A stretch of 64,000 bases of DNA from Bacteroidales bacterium (GTDB taxonomy: Bacteria > Bacteroidota > Bacteroidia > Bacteroidales > JAQXIO01), in NCBI GenBank assembly GCA_029007825.1, contig JAQXIO010000002.1, positions 28,608 through 92,607 of the forward strand. Direction: 5' to 3'. A program made the position numbers and the translations under genes. Position 1 is the stretch's first letter, and every line of letters begins with the position of its first letter. The notes beneath the pieces were generated by a model, which did no database searches, had not been told where the DNA came from, and worked only from the letters and a program-made list of their open reading frames with translations. Positions 29,147-37,993 of the stretch are shown one piece after another.

Positions 29147-32100
29147 GCGGAAAATTATGGTCAGCAATTGGGAAATTCTGATTTTGAATTGTGGGAAAAT
29201 GACGGTGGAACACTTAATGAACCGGTGAACTGGAGTTCATTTGCGACGGCAAAAACCAACTTTCTTACAGGTTCGGCGAAGACAGCAAAACAACTTGAGT
29301 TTTCTTCTGAAATTCGACCGGGATCAAAGGGGGAAAAGAGCGCAAAAGTAATGGCGCGAACGATGAGCATATTGGGAAGTACCATTGTAGCTAATGGAAA
29401 TATGACAACCGGGCAGATTAATGCCGAAGGCCTGAGCACGACAGCAAAGGAAAATCATAATGCTACGAGGCCTAAAGATGCAAAATTTCATCAGGTTATT
29501 ACCTCTTTTCCCGATTCGTTTTCGGTTTGGGTAAAATATAACGGAGCAGACGAAGCACGTGTGGCTGCGTTATTGCATGAAGATGCTGGGGTAAAAGACC
29601 CTTATGATGTTCATGCCGATACAAAGGGATCTATTGTAACTTCGGCAGAACAGAATTATACCAGTAACGGCAATGTATGGCAAAGGTTGAGCATTCCTTT
29701 TTCAAAAAAAGAGGGGTTTAACGGTACGGTGCCAAAATATATGTTGGTGACTTTCGGTACGAATAAAACTCCGGGTTCCGGAGCCGGAACCGATGTGGTT
29801 CTGGTGGATGATGCTTTGCTGATATATAATCCGGTTTTATCGGCTCAAAGTATTACGCCTGCCTCCGTCGGAGTGACAGCATCAACGGGAGCAGAGGTGT
29901 CAGTGAAATATACCTTAGAGGGAACGATGTCGCCATATAATGTAGAAGCCGAACCGAATAAAGTGAAATTACAGATTTCCAATGCAGAGGGTGATTTTCC
30001 GGCTGATTTAAGCCAGAATATTATCGGGGTGCTTCAAACGGATGTATCCGGAACGATAAAAGGAGTGTTGCCGGCGGCTTATCCGTTTGGCTCGTATAAA
30101 CTCCGTGTGCTTACTACGAATTATCCGATGATAGATAATGCGGGAATACAGACATTAAAAGTCTCTATGGGATATGATCTTTCTATAACTAAAAATATAG
30201 AAGAGGCGGGTACGGTAGAAGGTGCCGGAACGTATGCTTCAGGGGAAAATGTTCAGCTCAAGGCTATTCCGTCAGAAGGTTATCGTTTCGTGAAATGGAC
30301 TAATGCTGCGGGTGATTCGCTTTCGAATCAAATGGTTTATTCTTATACAATAGGAGCTGAAAATGTTACTTTAACGGCAAATTTTGTACAGCAACATACT
30401 TTAGGATTAATTGCGTCTCCGGTGGAAGTGGGAACTGTCACAGGAAACGGAATATATGATCGTGGAACGGCGATTGAAATAAAAGCGGAACCGTCAGAAG
30501 GGTATCGTTTGTTAAAATGGACCAATACAGCAGGCGATTCGCTATCAGATAAAGCGACTTATACGTATACAGTATTGGGAGACGAAATCCTGACAGCGCA
30601 TTTTGTGCCACTTATCTATTCGGTTTCTTTATCTAAGAATATTGAAACAGGGGGAGAAGTAGAGGGAGCTTCCGATTATGCGTACGGCAGTACCGCTATA
30701 TTGAAAGCGATTCCGTCTGAGGGATATAAGTTTGTGAAATGGACTGATAAAGATGGAAATCTGGTTTCGTCGGATGCTGAGTTTTCTTATAAAGTAGAAG
30801 CAAGGGACATCCTTTTCAATGCGAATTTTGAAATACTTCGTTTCGATCTTACCTTGCAGGTAAATGATCCGGAAATGGGACGTATTGAAGGTGGAGGTAC
30901 ATTTGATTATGGTACAATTGCTTCGTTAACAGCAATACCCAATGTTGGTTATGGTTTTGTGAAATGGACCAATGCTGCGGGAGATTCACTTTCCGATAAA
31001 ACAGTTTATTCGTATAAGGTGGAAGAGAATGAAACCTTGACAGCTCATTTTGTTTCACTTATCTACTCGGTTTCTTTATCTAAGAATATTGAGGCTGGGG
31101 GAGAAGTAGAGGGAGCTTCCGATTATGAGTATGGCAGTACCGCTATATTAAAAGCGATTCCGTCTGAGGGATATAAGTTTGTGAAATGGACTGATAAAGA
31201 TGGAAATCTGGTTTCGTCGGATGCCGAGTTTTCTTATAAGGTGCAGGCAGGAGATACCCTTTTCAGTGCAAATTTCGAAATACTACGTTTTAAATTGACA
31301 TTACAATCCAACGATACGTATATGGGAAATGTCGGTGATGGCGGAACGTACGAATACGGTACGGTTGTGCCGTTAACGGCTATGCCAAATGCGGGTTATC
31401 GTTTGGAAGGCTGGTTTAACGAAAAAGAGGAAAAATTGACATTGACACCGGAAGGAGGCTATAAAGTCACAAAAGAAGAACTTTTAACAGCTCGTTTCAT
31501 AGATAATGAAAAAGTGAGCGTGACACTTAGTTCTAATTTGCCTGAAGGTGTCGTTTTGTCGGGTGCCGGACAATATAATATAGGCCTTCCTGCCGAGATC
31601 AGGGCTGAAGTAAAGACCGGATATATTTTCGTGAAGTGGATAGGAGTAGATTCCAATAGCGAGATGACAGAAAATCCGTATAGTTTCACTGCGGAGGCTG
31701 ATTCGTCATTTATCGCCTATTTGGAGAAGCAGACCTATGAGGTGCAAGCTACTGTTAATTCTGAAAATGCAGGGGCGGTGAAAGGATCGGGTATCTATCC
31801 TTATAAAGAGGAGATCCGATTGGAAGCTGTTCCGGCAGAAGGATACCGCTTTGTAAACTGGACCGATCTTTCCGGTATGGAAATTTCCAATGCTTCGGTT
31901 TTGGAATATACAGTTGTCGACAACTATGAAGTGGTTGCTAATTTTGAAATAATAAAGGTTTCTTTATCGCTTTCATCTGTGAATGAGGCGTATGGAAAGG
32001 TTAACGGTAGCGGAGAGTGTAATTACGGAGATGAGTTGAGCATTGAAGCGGTTCCTGAAAAGGGATATCGTTTCGCAGGTTGGTATAACGATGCAGATCA

Positions 32101-32866
32101 ACAACTTGTATCTTCGAATCCGGTCGAATCTATCGTCATGAAGCAGGATATGGTATTGATAGCTTATTTCGAACAAGACGAATTCGATGTCGTTGTAGGG
32201 GTGAACGAGCCAGAATACGGAAATGCATCGGGGGGCGGACGTTTCTTGTATGGTACCGAAACTGAAATGCGTGCGATTCCGAACGAAGGTTATAAATTCG
32301 TAAATTGGACTACACAATCAGGGAACGTGCTTTCTACCGATAATCCGTATACTTATACGGTAACATACGACGAAAATATACTGGTTGCGAATTTTGCCGT
32401 ATGCCAGTATCTGATTTCGGTTGAGAAAAACGATGATTCCGCAGGATCTGTTACAGGAGAGGGGTTGTTCGATTACGGAACGGAACATACCCTTACCGCA
32501 GTTCCTGCAGAGGGTTATAAGTTTATCGAATGGACGCTTAACGGAGTTTCTGTTTCTTCTGATTCTGAAATGAAAATAACGGTGACCGGTGAGGTTACTT
32601 ACAAGGCTCATTTTGGCCCTAATGTATCTATAGGTGATAATATTGCAGATAATATGTCCGTCTTTTCCCGTCAGGAATTTATAGAGCTGCGTGGTATTCC
32701 GGAAGGAACGATGATTCAGATTGTAGGAGTGAATGGAGCTTATAAATCTTTTGAATCCTCTACCGAAGGCGATATGTCTGTTCCTGTTAGCGCACAAGGG
32801 ACATATATTATTCGCCTTTCTGGCTATTGGGGCGAAAAAAACATAAAAGTATATGTTACCCGGTAA
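29144..32866 (+). CDS. giant surface protein: PCMD-like domain, ~11 InlB-type repeats, C-terminal sorting-like domain
   Basis: The 1240-codon frame begins at 29144, but the natural start is probably the out-of-frame signal peptide ATG at 29094. Residues ~5-225 (LGNSDFELWE, WQRLSIPFSK, DVVLVDDALLIYNP) resemble the Bacteroidales putative carbohydrate metabolism domain. An Ig-like segment follows to about 340. About 11 divergent InlB/Listeria-Bacteroides repeats of ~70 residues span roughly 343-1160, each with a core like AIPSEGYKFVKWTDKDGN and ending TAHF/NANF. The last ~75 residues form a sorting-like beta domain shared with the upstream gene. It is probably an exported adhesin or glycan-binding protein. 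No Cys-rich or catalytic motif is visible. Confidence 0.82.
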   Translation: MAENYGQQLGNSDFELWENDGGTLNEPVNWSSFATAKTNFLTGSAKTAKQLEFSSEIRPGSKGEKSAKVMARTMSILGSTIVANGNMTTGQINAEGLSTTAKENHNATRPKDAKFHQVITSFPDSFSVWVKYNGADEARVAALLHEDAGVKDPYDVHADTKGSIVTSAEQNYTSNGNVWQRLSIPFSKKEGFNGTVPKYMLVTFGTNKTPGSGAGTDVVLVDDALLIYNPVLSAQSITPASVGVTASTGAEVSVKYTLEGTMSPYNVEAEPNKVKLQISNAEGDFPADLSQNIIGVLQTDVSGTIKGVLPAAYPFGSYKLRVLTTNYPMIDNAGIQTLKVSMGYDLSITKNIEEAGTVEGAGTYASGENVQLKAIPSEGYRFVKWTNAAGDSLSNQMVYSYTIGAENVTLTANFVQQHTLGLIASPVEVGTVTGNGIYDRGTAIEIKAEPSEGYRLLKWTNTAGDSLSDKATYTYTVLGDEILTAHFVPLIYSVSLSKNIETGGEVEGASDYAYGSTAILKAIPSEGYKFVKWTDKDGNLVSSDAEFSYKVEARDILFNANFEILRFDLTLQVNDPEMGRIEGGGTFDYGTIASLTAIPNVGYGFVKWTNAAGDSLSDKTVYSYKVEENETLTAHFVSLIYSVSLSKNIEAGGEVEGASDYEYGSTAILKAIPSEGYKFVKWTDKDGNLVSSDAEFSYKVQAGDTLFSANFEILRFKLTLQSNDTYMGNVGDGGTYEYGTVVPLTAMPNAGYRLEGWFNEKEEKLTLTPEGGYKVTKEELLTARFIDNEKVSVTLSSNLPEGVVLSGAGQYNIGLPAEIRAEVKTGYIFVKWIGVDSNSEMTENPYSFTAEADSSFIAYLEKQTYEVQATVNSENAGAVKGSGIYPYKEEIRLEAVPAEGYRFVNWTDLSGMEISNASVLEYTVVDNYEVVANFEIIKVSLSLSSVNEAYGKVNGSGECNYGDELSIEAVPEKGYRFAGWYNDADQQLVSSNPVESIVMKQDMVLIAYFEQDEFDVVVGVNEPEYGNASGGGRFLYGTETEMRAIPNEGYKFVNWTTQSGNVLSTDNPYTYTVTYDENILVANFAVCQYLISVEKNDDSAGSVTGEGLFDYGTEHTLTAVPAEGYKFIEWTLNGVSVSSDSEMKITVTGEVTYKAHFGPNVSIGDNIADNMSVFSRQEFIELRGIPEGTMIQIVGVNGAYKSFESSTEGDMSVPVSAQGTYIIRLSGYWGEKNIKVYVTR
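30611..30843 (+). repeat. intragenic direct repeat, copy 1
   Basis: This stretch encodes LIYSVSLSKNIETGGEVEGA and onward through one InlB-type repeat. It recurs at 31058-31290 with a constant 447 bp (149-codon) offset, no indels and roughly 90% identity by eye. This points to a recent duplication of a two-repeat module within the giant surface protein gene. Confidence 0.88.
31058..31290 (+). repeat. intragenic direct repeat, copy 2
   Basis: The downstream partner of 30611-30843. Differences are mostly silent or conservative, for example IETGG versus IEAGG and DYAYG versus DYEYG. The pair is a natural substrate for recombination that would change repeat number in frame. Confidence 0.88.
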
Positions 32867-32893
32867 CAATTGATCCTGTTTTTTAGTTTATAT

Positions 32894-32932
32894 AGCATCT
32901 CTCCTGCTGTTTTGCGGGAGAGATGCTTTTCT
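32894..32932 (+). terminator. rho-independent terminator after the giant surface protein gene
   Basis: AGCATCTCTCC and GGGAGAGATGCT arms (with inner GC pairs) form a long stem around a T-rich loop at 32894-32926, followed by TTTTCTTTT. It closes the 28160-32866 transcription unit and separates it from hflX. Confidence 0.9.
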
Positions 32933-33017
32933 TTTCCGTATCTTTTTAGGTTCCGGGAATAGAAATGGAACAATATTTCCGTAAATTTGCATAGTAAGAA
33001 TTAGCATCGTATTGCCA

Positions 33018-34241
33018 ATGAAAGAATTTATCATTACTCAGTTAATTAGTGAAAAAGCAATCTTAATCGGTTTGGTTACTCCTCAACAAAATGAGGAAAA
33101 AGTCGAAGAGTATCTTGATGAATTGGCATTCCTTGCGGAAACGGCGGGCGCTGAAGCTGTAGCCCGGTTTATCCAGCGCCTGGATTATCCTAATCCGGTT
33201 ACTTTTGTCGGGAAAGGTAAGTTGGAAGAGATAAAAGAGTATGTGAAGCAGAATGAAATAGGTCTGGCAATATTCGACGATGAGCTTTCTCCCAAACAGC
33301 TGCGGAATATAGAGAAGGAGTTGCAGATTAAAATTCTTGACAGAACAGCTTTGATTCTCGATATATTTGCGAAACGAGCTCAGACTGCCTATGCAAAAAC
33401 ACAGGTAGAATTAGCTCAGTATCAATATATGCTTCCTCGTCTGGCCGGTTTATGGACGCACCTCGAAAGACAACGGGGGGGGATCGGAATGAGAGGTCCG
33501 GGTGAAACACAGATTGAGACAGACCGCCGTATTATCCTCTCTAAAATTGCAAAATTGAAAGAGGATTTGAAAGAGATAGACCAGCAGATGGTGACACAAC
33601 GGAAGAACAGGGGAAAAATGGTGCGTGTTGCTTTAGTGGGTTATACGAATGTAGGTAAGTCTACCTTGATGAACCTGTTAAGCAAATCTGAAGTTTTTGC
33701 CGAAGATAAACTGTTTGCTACGCTGGATACGACGGTGCGTAAGGTAGTGGTACATAATCTGCCTTTTTTACTTTCCGATACGGTGGGTTTTATCCGTAAG
33801 CTTCCTACACAATTGATCGAATCTTTTAAGTCGACACTTGACGAAGTGCGTGAGGCCGATTTATTGATTCATGTAGTCGATATATCTCATCCTACCTTTG
33901 AAGAACAGATTGAAGTGGTGAATGCGACATTAAACGAACTGGATAAGAATGAAAAACCGACAATCCTGGTATTTAATAAAATAGATGCATTTTCTTATGT
34001 CCCTAAGGAAGAAGATGACCTGACGCCCCGAAAACGTGAAAATATAACGTTGGAGGAATTGAAAAAAACATGGATGGGGAAGCTTGAGAAAAACTGCATT
34101 TTTATTTCGGCAAAAAAACGTCTGAATATTGAAGAACTGAAATCGATGCTCTATGAACGGGTAAAAGAAGTTCATGTTATGCGTTATCCGTATAATGATT
34201 TCCTTTTCCAGGAGTATGAATCTTTAGATGAAAATATATGA
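33018..34241 (+). CDS. hflX: ribosome-associated GTPase HflX
   Basis: A translation-factor-related GTPase that splits or rescues stalled ribosomes. I use the ATG at 33018 (MKEFIITQLISEKAILIGL) rather than a TTG two codons upstream; it gives 407 residues. The N-terminal HflX domain contains FVGKGKLEEIKEYV and the glycine-rich linker GGIGMRGPGETQIETDRR. The G domain has the P-loop GYTNVGKSTLMN, the G3 segment DTVGFIRKLP and NKID. A TAAATTTG element lies at 32982-32989. Its stop overlaps the start of the DUF4954 gene (ATGA). Confidence 0.96.
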   Translation: MKEFIITQLISEKAILIGLVTPQQNEEKVEEYLDELAFLAETAGAEAVARFIQRLDYPNPVTFVGKGKLEEIKEYVKQNEIGLAIFDDELSPKQLRNIEKELQIKILDRTALILDIFAKRAQTAYAKTQVELAQYQYMLPRLAGLWTHLERQRGGIGMRGPGETQIETDRRIILSKIAKLKEDLKEIDQQMVTQRKNRGKMVRVALVGYTNVGKSTLMNLLSKSEVFAEDKLFATLDTTVRKVVVHNLPFLLSDTVGFIRKLPTQLIESFKSTLDEVREADLLIHVVDISHPTFEEQIEVVNATLNELDKNEKPTILVFNKIDAFSYVPKEEDDLTPRKRENITLEELKKTWMGKLEKNCIFISAKKRLNIEELKSMLYERVKEVHVMRYPYNDFLFQEYESLDENI

Positions 34242-36241
34242 CACAAAACAATTATCGAGCTCTCTCTTTTGAAGAAATAGCACAACTGGAGGCACATCAG
34301 TGTATGGCTGACGATTGGAGCAATATTTTGGTTGCAAGAGAATTTAAGCCTGATTATATTTTTCATACACGTTTCTCCGGAAATATCCGGATGGGAGTTT
34401 TTGAAAAAGAGTTTATCCTTCCCGGCGGATTAAAAAAGCACTCGGGTTTGCGTCATGTTACTTTACACAATTGTACGCTCGGAGATAATATTCTGATTGA
34501 AAACGTTCAGAATTATATAGCAAATTACAAGATCGGATCGGATTCGTGTATTTTAAATGCCAATGTTATTTATGTAGAGGGAGAGTCTACTTTCGGAAAT
34601 GGGGTTGAAGTTGCGGTACTGAATGAAACCGGAGGCAGAGAGGTTCCTATTTATAATGAATTATCGGCTTCACTGGCATATATCATAGCTCTTTATCGTC
34701 ACCGTACAGAGGTGATTGTCCGTATCAAGGAGATGATAACAGCCTATACACGTAAAATAACCTCGATTTCCGGGACAATCGGAAAGGGCGTCCGGATTAT
34801 AAATGCCGCGACGATCAGGAATGTTAATATCGGGGATTATGCAACGGTAGAAAATGTATCGAAATTAGGTAACGGATCGATAAATAGTACGGCAGATGAT
34901 CCTGTATATGTGGGAGATAGCGTTATTGCCGAAGACTTCATTCTTTCTTCAGGAGCAGTTCTGAGCGATGCTGCCAAAATAATCCGTTGTTTTGTTGGAC
35001 AGGCTTGTCATATCAGCCATAACTATTCTGCTCATGATTCATTGATCTTTGCAAACTGTGGATTTGAAAACGGTGAGGCTTGTGCAATTTTTGCCGGACC
35101 TTTTACGGTTTCTATGCATAAGTCGAGTTTGCTGATTGCCGGAATGTTCTCTTTCAGTAATGCGGGGAGTGGTTCCAACCAAAGTAATCACATGTATAAA
35201 TTAGGACCTATTCATCAGGGAATTGTCGAACGGGGCTCTAAGACGACGAGTGATTCTTATATTCTTTGGCCAGCAAAAATCGGAGCGTTTTCTTTGGTGA
35301 TGGGGCGTCACTACCGTCATACAGACTCTTCTGAAATACCATTTTCTTATTTAATAGAAAATTCGGATGAGACGTATCTTGTTCCCGGAGCAAATCTGAA
35401 AAGTGTAGGGACTATCCGTGATGCGCAGAAATGGCCGAAAAGAGATAAGCGTAAAGATCCCCGCAAGCTGGATTGTATTAATTATAATTTGCTTAGTCCC
35501 TATACTGTCGGCAAAATGGTAAAGGCGATAGGCATTCTTAAAAATTTGCAGGAAATTTCGGGTGAAACTTCTGAAATTTATTATTTCCGGAGTGCCCGTA
35601 TAAAGAATAGTAGTTTAAAGACAGGATTGAAGCTTTATGAAATGGCTCTGGATAAATTTCTGGGTAATTCTTTAATTTCCAGACTGGAAAAAGCGGATAT
35701 TAATAACGTAGCTGATATTCGTAAAACTTTGCAGCCTGAAGAGGCTTGTTCGGGGTGTGAAGACGAATGGGTTGATTTGTCGGGATTATTTGCCCCCCGT
35801 AGTGAAATAGAATTATTGCTAAAGAAGATAGAGGAGGGTGAAATTTCTACTTTGGAAGAAATAGAGGAAACATTCCGGCGTTTGCAGCGTGATTATTATT
35901 CTATGGAGTGGGTATGGGCATTGAACCAGATAGAAGGTCGATACGGTGTTTCCCGTGATACGATGACGACTGATGATGTAATACGGATTGTTTCACGATG
36001 GAAGGAGGCCGTTGTAACAATGGATAATCTTCTGTATTCGGATGCGAAGAAAGAATTTTCCCTTATTTCGAAGATCGGATTCGGAGTAGATGGTTCCGAT
36101 CATGATAAGATGCGGGATTTTGAATGTGTGCGTGGTGATTTTGAGAAGAATCCTTTTGTTCAGAGTGTGAAAGAACACATCCTGGTTAAAAGCGCTTTGG
36201 GCGATGCTATTATTTCAAAAGTCCGCAATATTAGGAATTAA
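34238..36241 (+). CDS. DUF4954 family protein with left-handed beta-helix repeats
   Basis: This 667-residue cytoplasmic protein matches DUF4954, a Bacteroidota/spirochaete family of unknown activity. The first ~400 residues contain imperfect hexapeptide (isoleucine-patch) repeats such as LGDNILIENVQNYIANYKIG and IGDYATVENVSKLGNGSI, the pattern of nucleotide-sugar transferases with a left-handed beta-helix. The C-terminal half is helical. It is translationally coupled to hflX and followed 27 bp later by fumarase. A role as an acyl- or sugar-nucleotide-transferase relative is inference. Confidence 0.85.
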   Translation: MTQNNYRALSFEEIAQLEAHQCMADDWSNILVAREFKPDYIFHTRFSGNIRMGVFEKEFILPGGLKKHSGLRHVTLHNCTLGDNILIENVQNYIANYKIGSDSCILNANVIYVEGESTFGNGVEVAVLNETGGREVPIYNELSASLAYIIALYRHRTEVIVRIKEMITAYTRKITSISGTIGKGVRIINAATIRNVNIGDYATVENVSKLGNGSINSTADDPVYVGDSVIAEDFILSSGAVLSDAAKIIRCFVGQACHISHNYSAHDSLIFANCGFENGEACAIFAGPFTVSMHKSSLLIAGMFSFSNAGSGSNQSNHMYKLGPIHQGIVERGSKTTSDSYILWPAKIGAFSLVMGRHYRHTDSSEIPFSYLIENSDETYLVPGANLKSVGTIRDAQKWPKRDKRKDPRKLDCINYNLLSPYTVGKMVKAIGILKNLQEISGETSEIYYFRSARIKNSSLKTGLKLYEMALDKFLGNSLISRLEKADINNVADIRKTLQPEEACSGCEDEWVDLSGLFAPRSEIELLLKKIEEGEISTLEEIEETFRRLQRDYYSMEWVWALNQIEGRYGVSRDTMTTDDVIRIVSRWKEAVVTMDNLLYSDAKKEFSLISKIGFGVDGSDHDKMRDFECVRGDFEKNPFVQSVKEHILVKSALGDAIISKVRNIRN

Positions 36242-36268
36242 CACACAAAACACTAAAATATTTGTAGT

Positions 36269-37906
36269 ATGGCAACAACTCCATTTAAGTATCAGGCTCC
36301 CTTTCCTATGGGGAAAGATACGACAGAGTATTATCTTTTGACGAAAGATTATGTATCTGTTTCTGAATTTGAAGGAAAAGAGGTTCTGAAAATTGAGGCT
36401 GAAGGTCTTACCCTTATGGCGAAACAAGCTATGCGCGACGTCGCTTTTTTGTTACGTCCTGAACATCAGGCAATGGTCGCTAAAATTTTGAATGATCCTG
36501 AAGCCAGTGAGAACGACAAGTATGTCGCATTGACTTTTCTCCGTAATGCAGAAGTTTCTGCTAAAGGAGTCCTTCCGTTTTGCCAAGATACAGGTACAGC
36601 AATCGTAATGGGGAAAAAGGGACAGCAGGTCTGGACCGGCTATAATGACGAAGAAGCTCTTTCCAAAGGCGTATATCAGACTTATACGGAGGAGAATCTG
36701 CGTTATTCGCAGAATGCTCCGCTTACTATGTACGATGAAGTGAATACGGGATGTAATTTGCCTGCGCAGATCGATCTTTATGCTGTTGAAGGAAACGAAT
36801 ATAAGTTCCTGTTTATCGCCAAAGGGGGAGGGTCTGCTAATAAGACCTATCTTTTCCAGGAGACAAAAGCATTGCTGAATCCGGCAACGCTTGAAAAATT
36901 CCTGGTAGAAAAACTGTTGACGCTCGGTACTGCAGCTTGTCCTCCTTACCATGTCGCATTTGTTATCGGAGGTACATCTGCCGAAACCAATCTGAAAACG
37001 GTAAAGATGGCTTCGGCTAAATATTATGATTCGTTACCTACTTCGGGAAATGAAGGTGGACAGGCTTTCCGTGATATTGAACTTGAAAAGAAAATATTGA
37101 AAGCTGCCCAGGAATCTGGTTACGGAGCTCAGTTCGGAGGTAAATATTTTGCCCATGATATTCGCATCGTGAGACTTCCGCGCCACGGAGCTTCCTGTCC
37201 TGTAGGTATGGGAGTTTCTTGTTCGGCTGACCGTAACGTCAAGGCGAAAATAAATAAAGATGGTATCTGGATAGAGAAACTGGAAGAAAATCCAGGTAAA
37301 TATATTCCCGAATCTATGCGTAAGGCCGGAGAAGGAAATGCAGTTAAGATTAACCTGAACCGACCGATGAAAGATATTCTTGCCGAGCTGGATAAATATC
37401 CTGTTTCGACCCGCTTGTCTTTATCCGGGACGATTGTTGTAGGTCGGGATATAGCCCATGCCAAAATTAAGGAGCGTCTGGATTCCGGTAAGGGTATGCC
37501 TCAATATCTGAAAGATCATCCGATTTATTATGCCGGACCTGCCAAAACACCGAAGGGAATGCCTTCAGGTTCGTTTGGCCCTACTACGGCAGGCCGTATG
37601 GATTCATATGTCGATTTGTTCCAGTCTCAGGGCGGCAGCATGATTATGATTGCTAAAGGAAACCGTAGTCAACAGGTTACAGATGCTTGTAAAAAGCATG
37701 GTGGATTTTATCTGGGAAGCATCGGTGGTCCGGCAGCTATTTTGGCCCAGGAAAGTATTAAGAAGGTTGAGTGCCTGGAATATCCGGAATTGGGGATGGA
37801 GGCAATCTGGAAAATCGAAGTAGAAGATTTCCCTGCATTTATTTTGGTAGATAATAAGGGAAATGATTTCTTTAAACAGATTAAGCCTTGTTGCTCATGT
37901 AAATAA
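36269..37906 (+). CDS. fum: fumarate hydratase class I
   Basis: Interconverts fumarate and malate in the TCA cycle and, in anaerobic Bacteroidales, in the reductive branch to succinate. The 545-residue protein is the fused two-domain, iron-sulfur type. Likely 4Fe-4S ligands are the Cys residues in [21 protein letters not shown] and [10 protein letters not shown]. The C-terminal beta domain carries the conserved [13 protein letters not shown]. Such enzymes are oxygen-sensitive. It ends at a bidirectional terminator. Confidence 0.96.
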   Translation: MATTPFKYQAPFPMGKDTTEYYLLTKDYVSVSEFEGKEVLKIEAEGLTLMAKQAMRDVAFLLRPEHQAMVAKILNDPEASENDKYVALTFLRNAEVSAKGVLPFCQDTGTAIVMGKKGQQVWTGYNDEEALSKGVYQTYTEENLRYSQNAPLTMYDEVNTGCNLPAQIDLYAVEGNEYKFLFIAKGGGSANKTYLFQETKALLNPATLEKFLVEKLLTLGTAACPPYHVAFVIGGTSAETNLKTVKMASAKYYDSLPTSGNEGGQAFRDIELEKKILKAAQESGYGAQFGGKYFAHDIRIVRLPRHGASCPVGMGVSCSADRNVKAKINKDGIWIEKLEENPGKYIPESMRKAGEGNAVKINLNRPMKDILAELDKYPVSTRLSLSGTIVVGRDIAHAKIKERLDSGKGMPQYLKDHPIYYAGPAKTPKGMPSGSFGPTTAGRMDSYVDLFQSQGGSMIMIAKGNRSQQVTDACKKHGGFYLGSIGGPAAILAQESIKKVECLEYPELGMEAIWKIEVEDFPAFILVDNKGNDFFKQIKPCCSCK

Positions 37907-37928
37907 TAGGAGTCTTTCCGATATAAAA

Positions 37929-37970
37929 TTAAATCCCCATGCCTTACTCAGGACATGGGGATTTTTATTT
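37929..37970. terminator. bidirectional terminator between fumarase and the GH95 gene
   Basis: AAATCCCCATG (37931-37941) pairs with CATGGGGATTT (about 37954-37964) around a short loop, flanked by A/T-rich sequence with a T tract on the plus side. It suits both convergent genes. Confidence 0.88.
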
Positions 37971-37993
37971 ATCTGATTTGTGAATTCTTTGGA

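Noticed and set aside
30175..32620. Periodic repeats considered as a CRISPR-like or non-coding array
   Set aside because: They are ~210 bp coding repeats in one open frame with InlB-type protein similarity, not short direct repeats with spacers.
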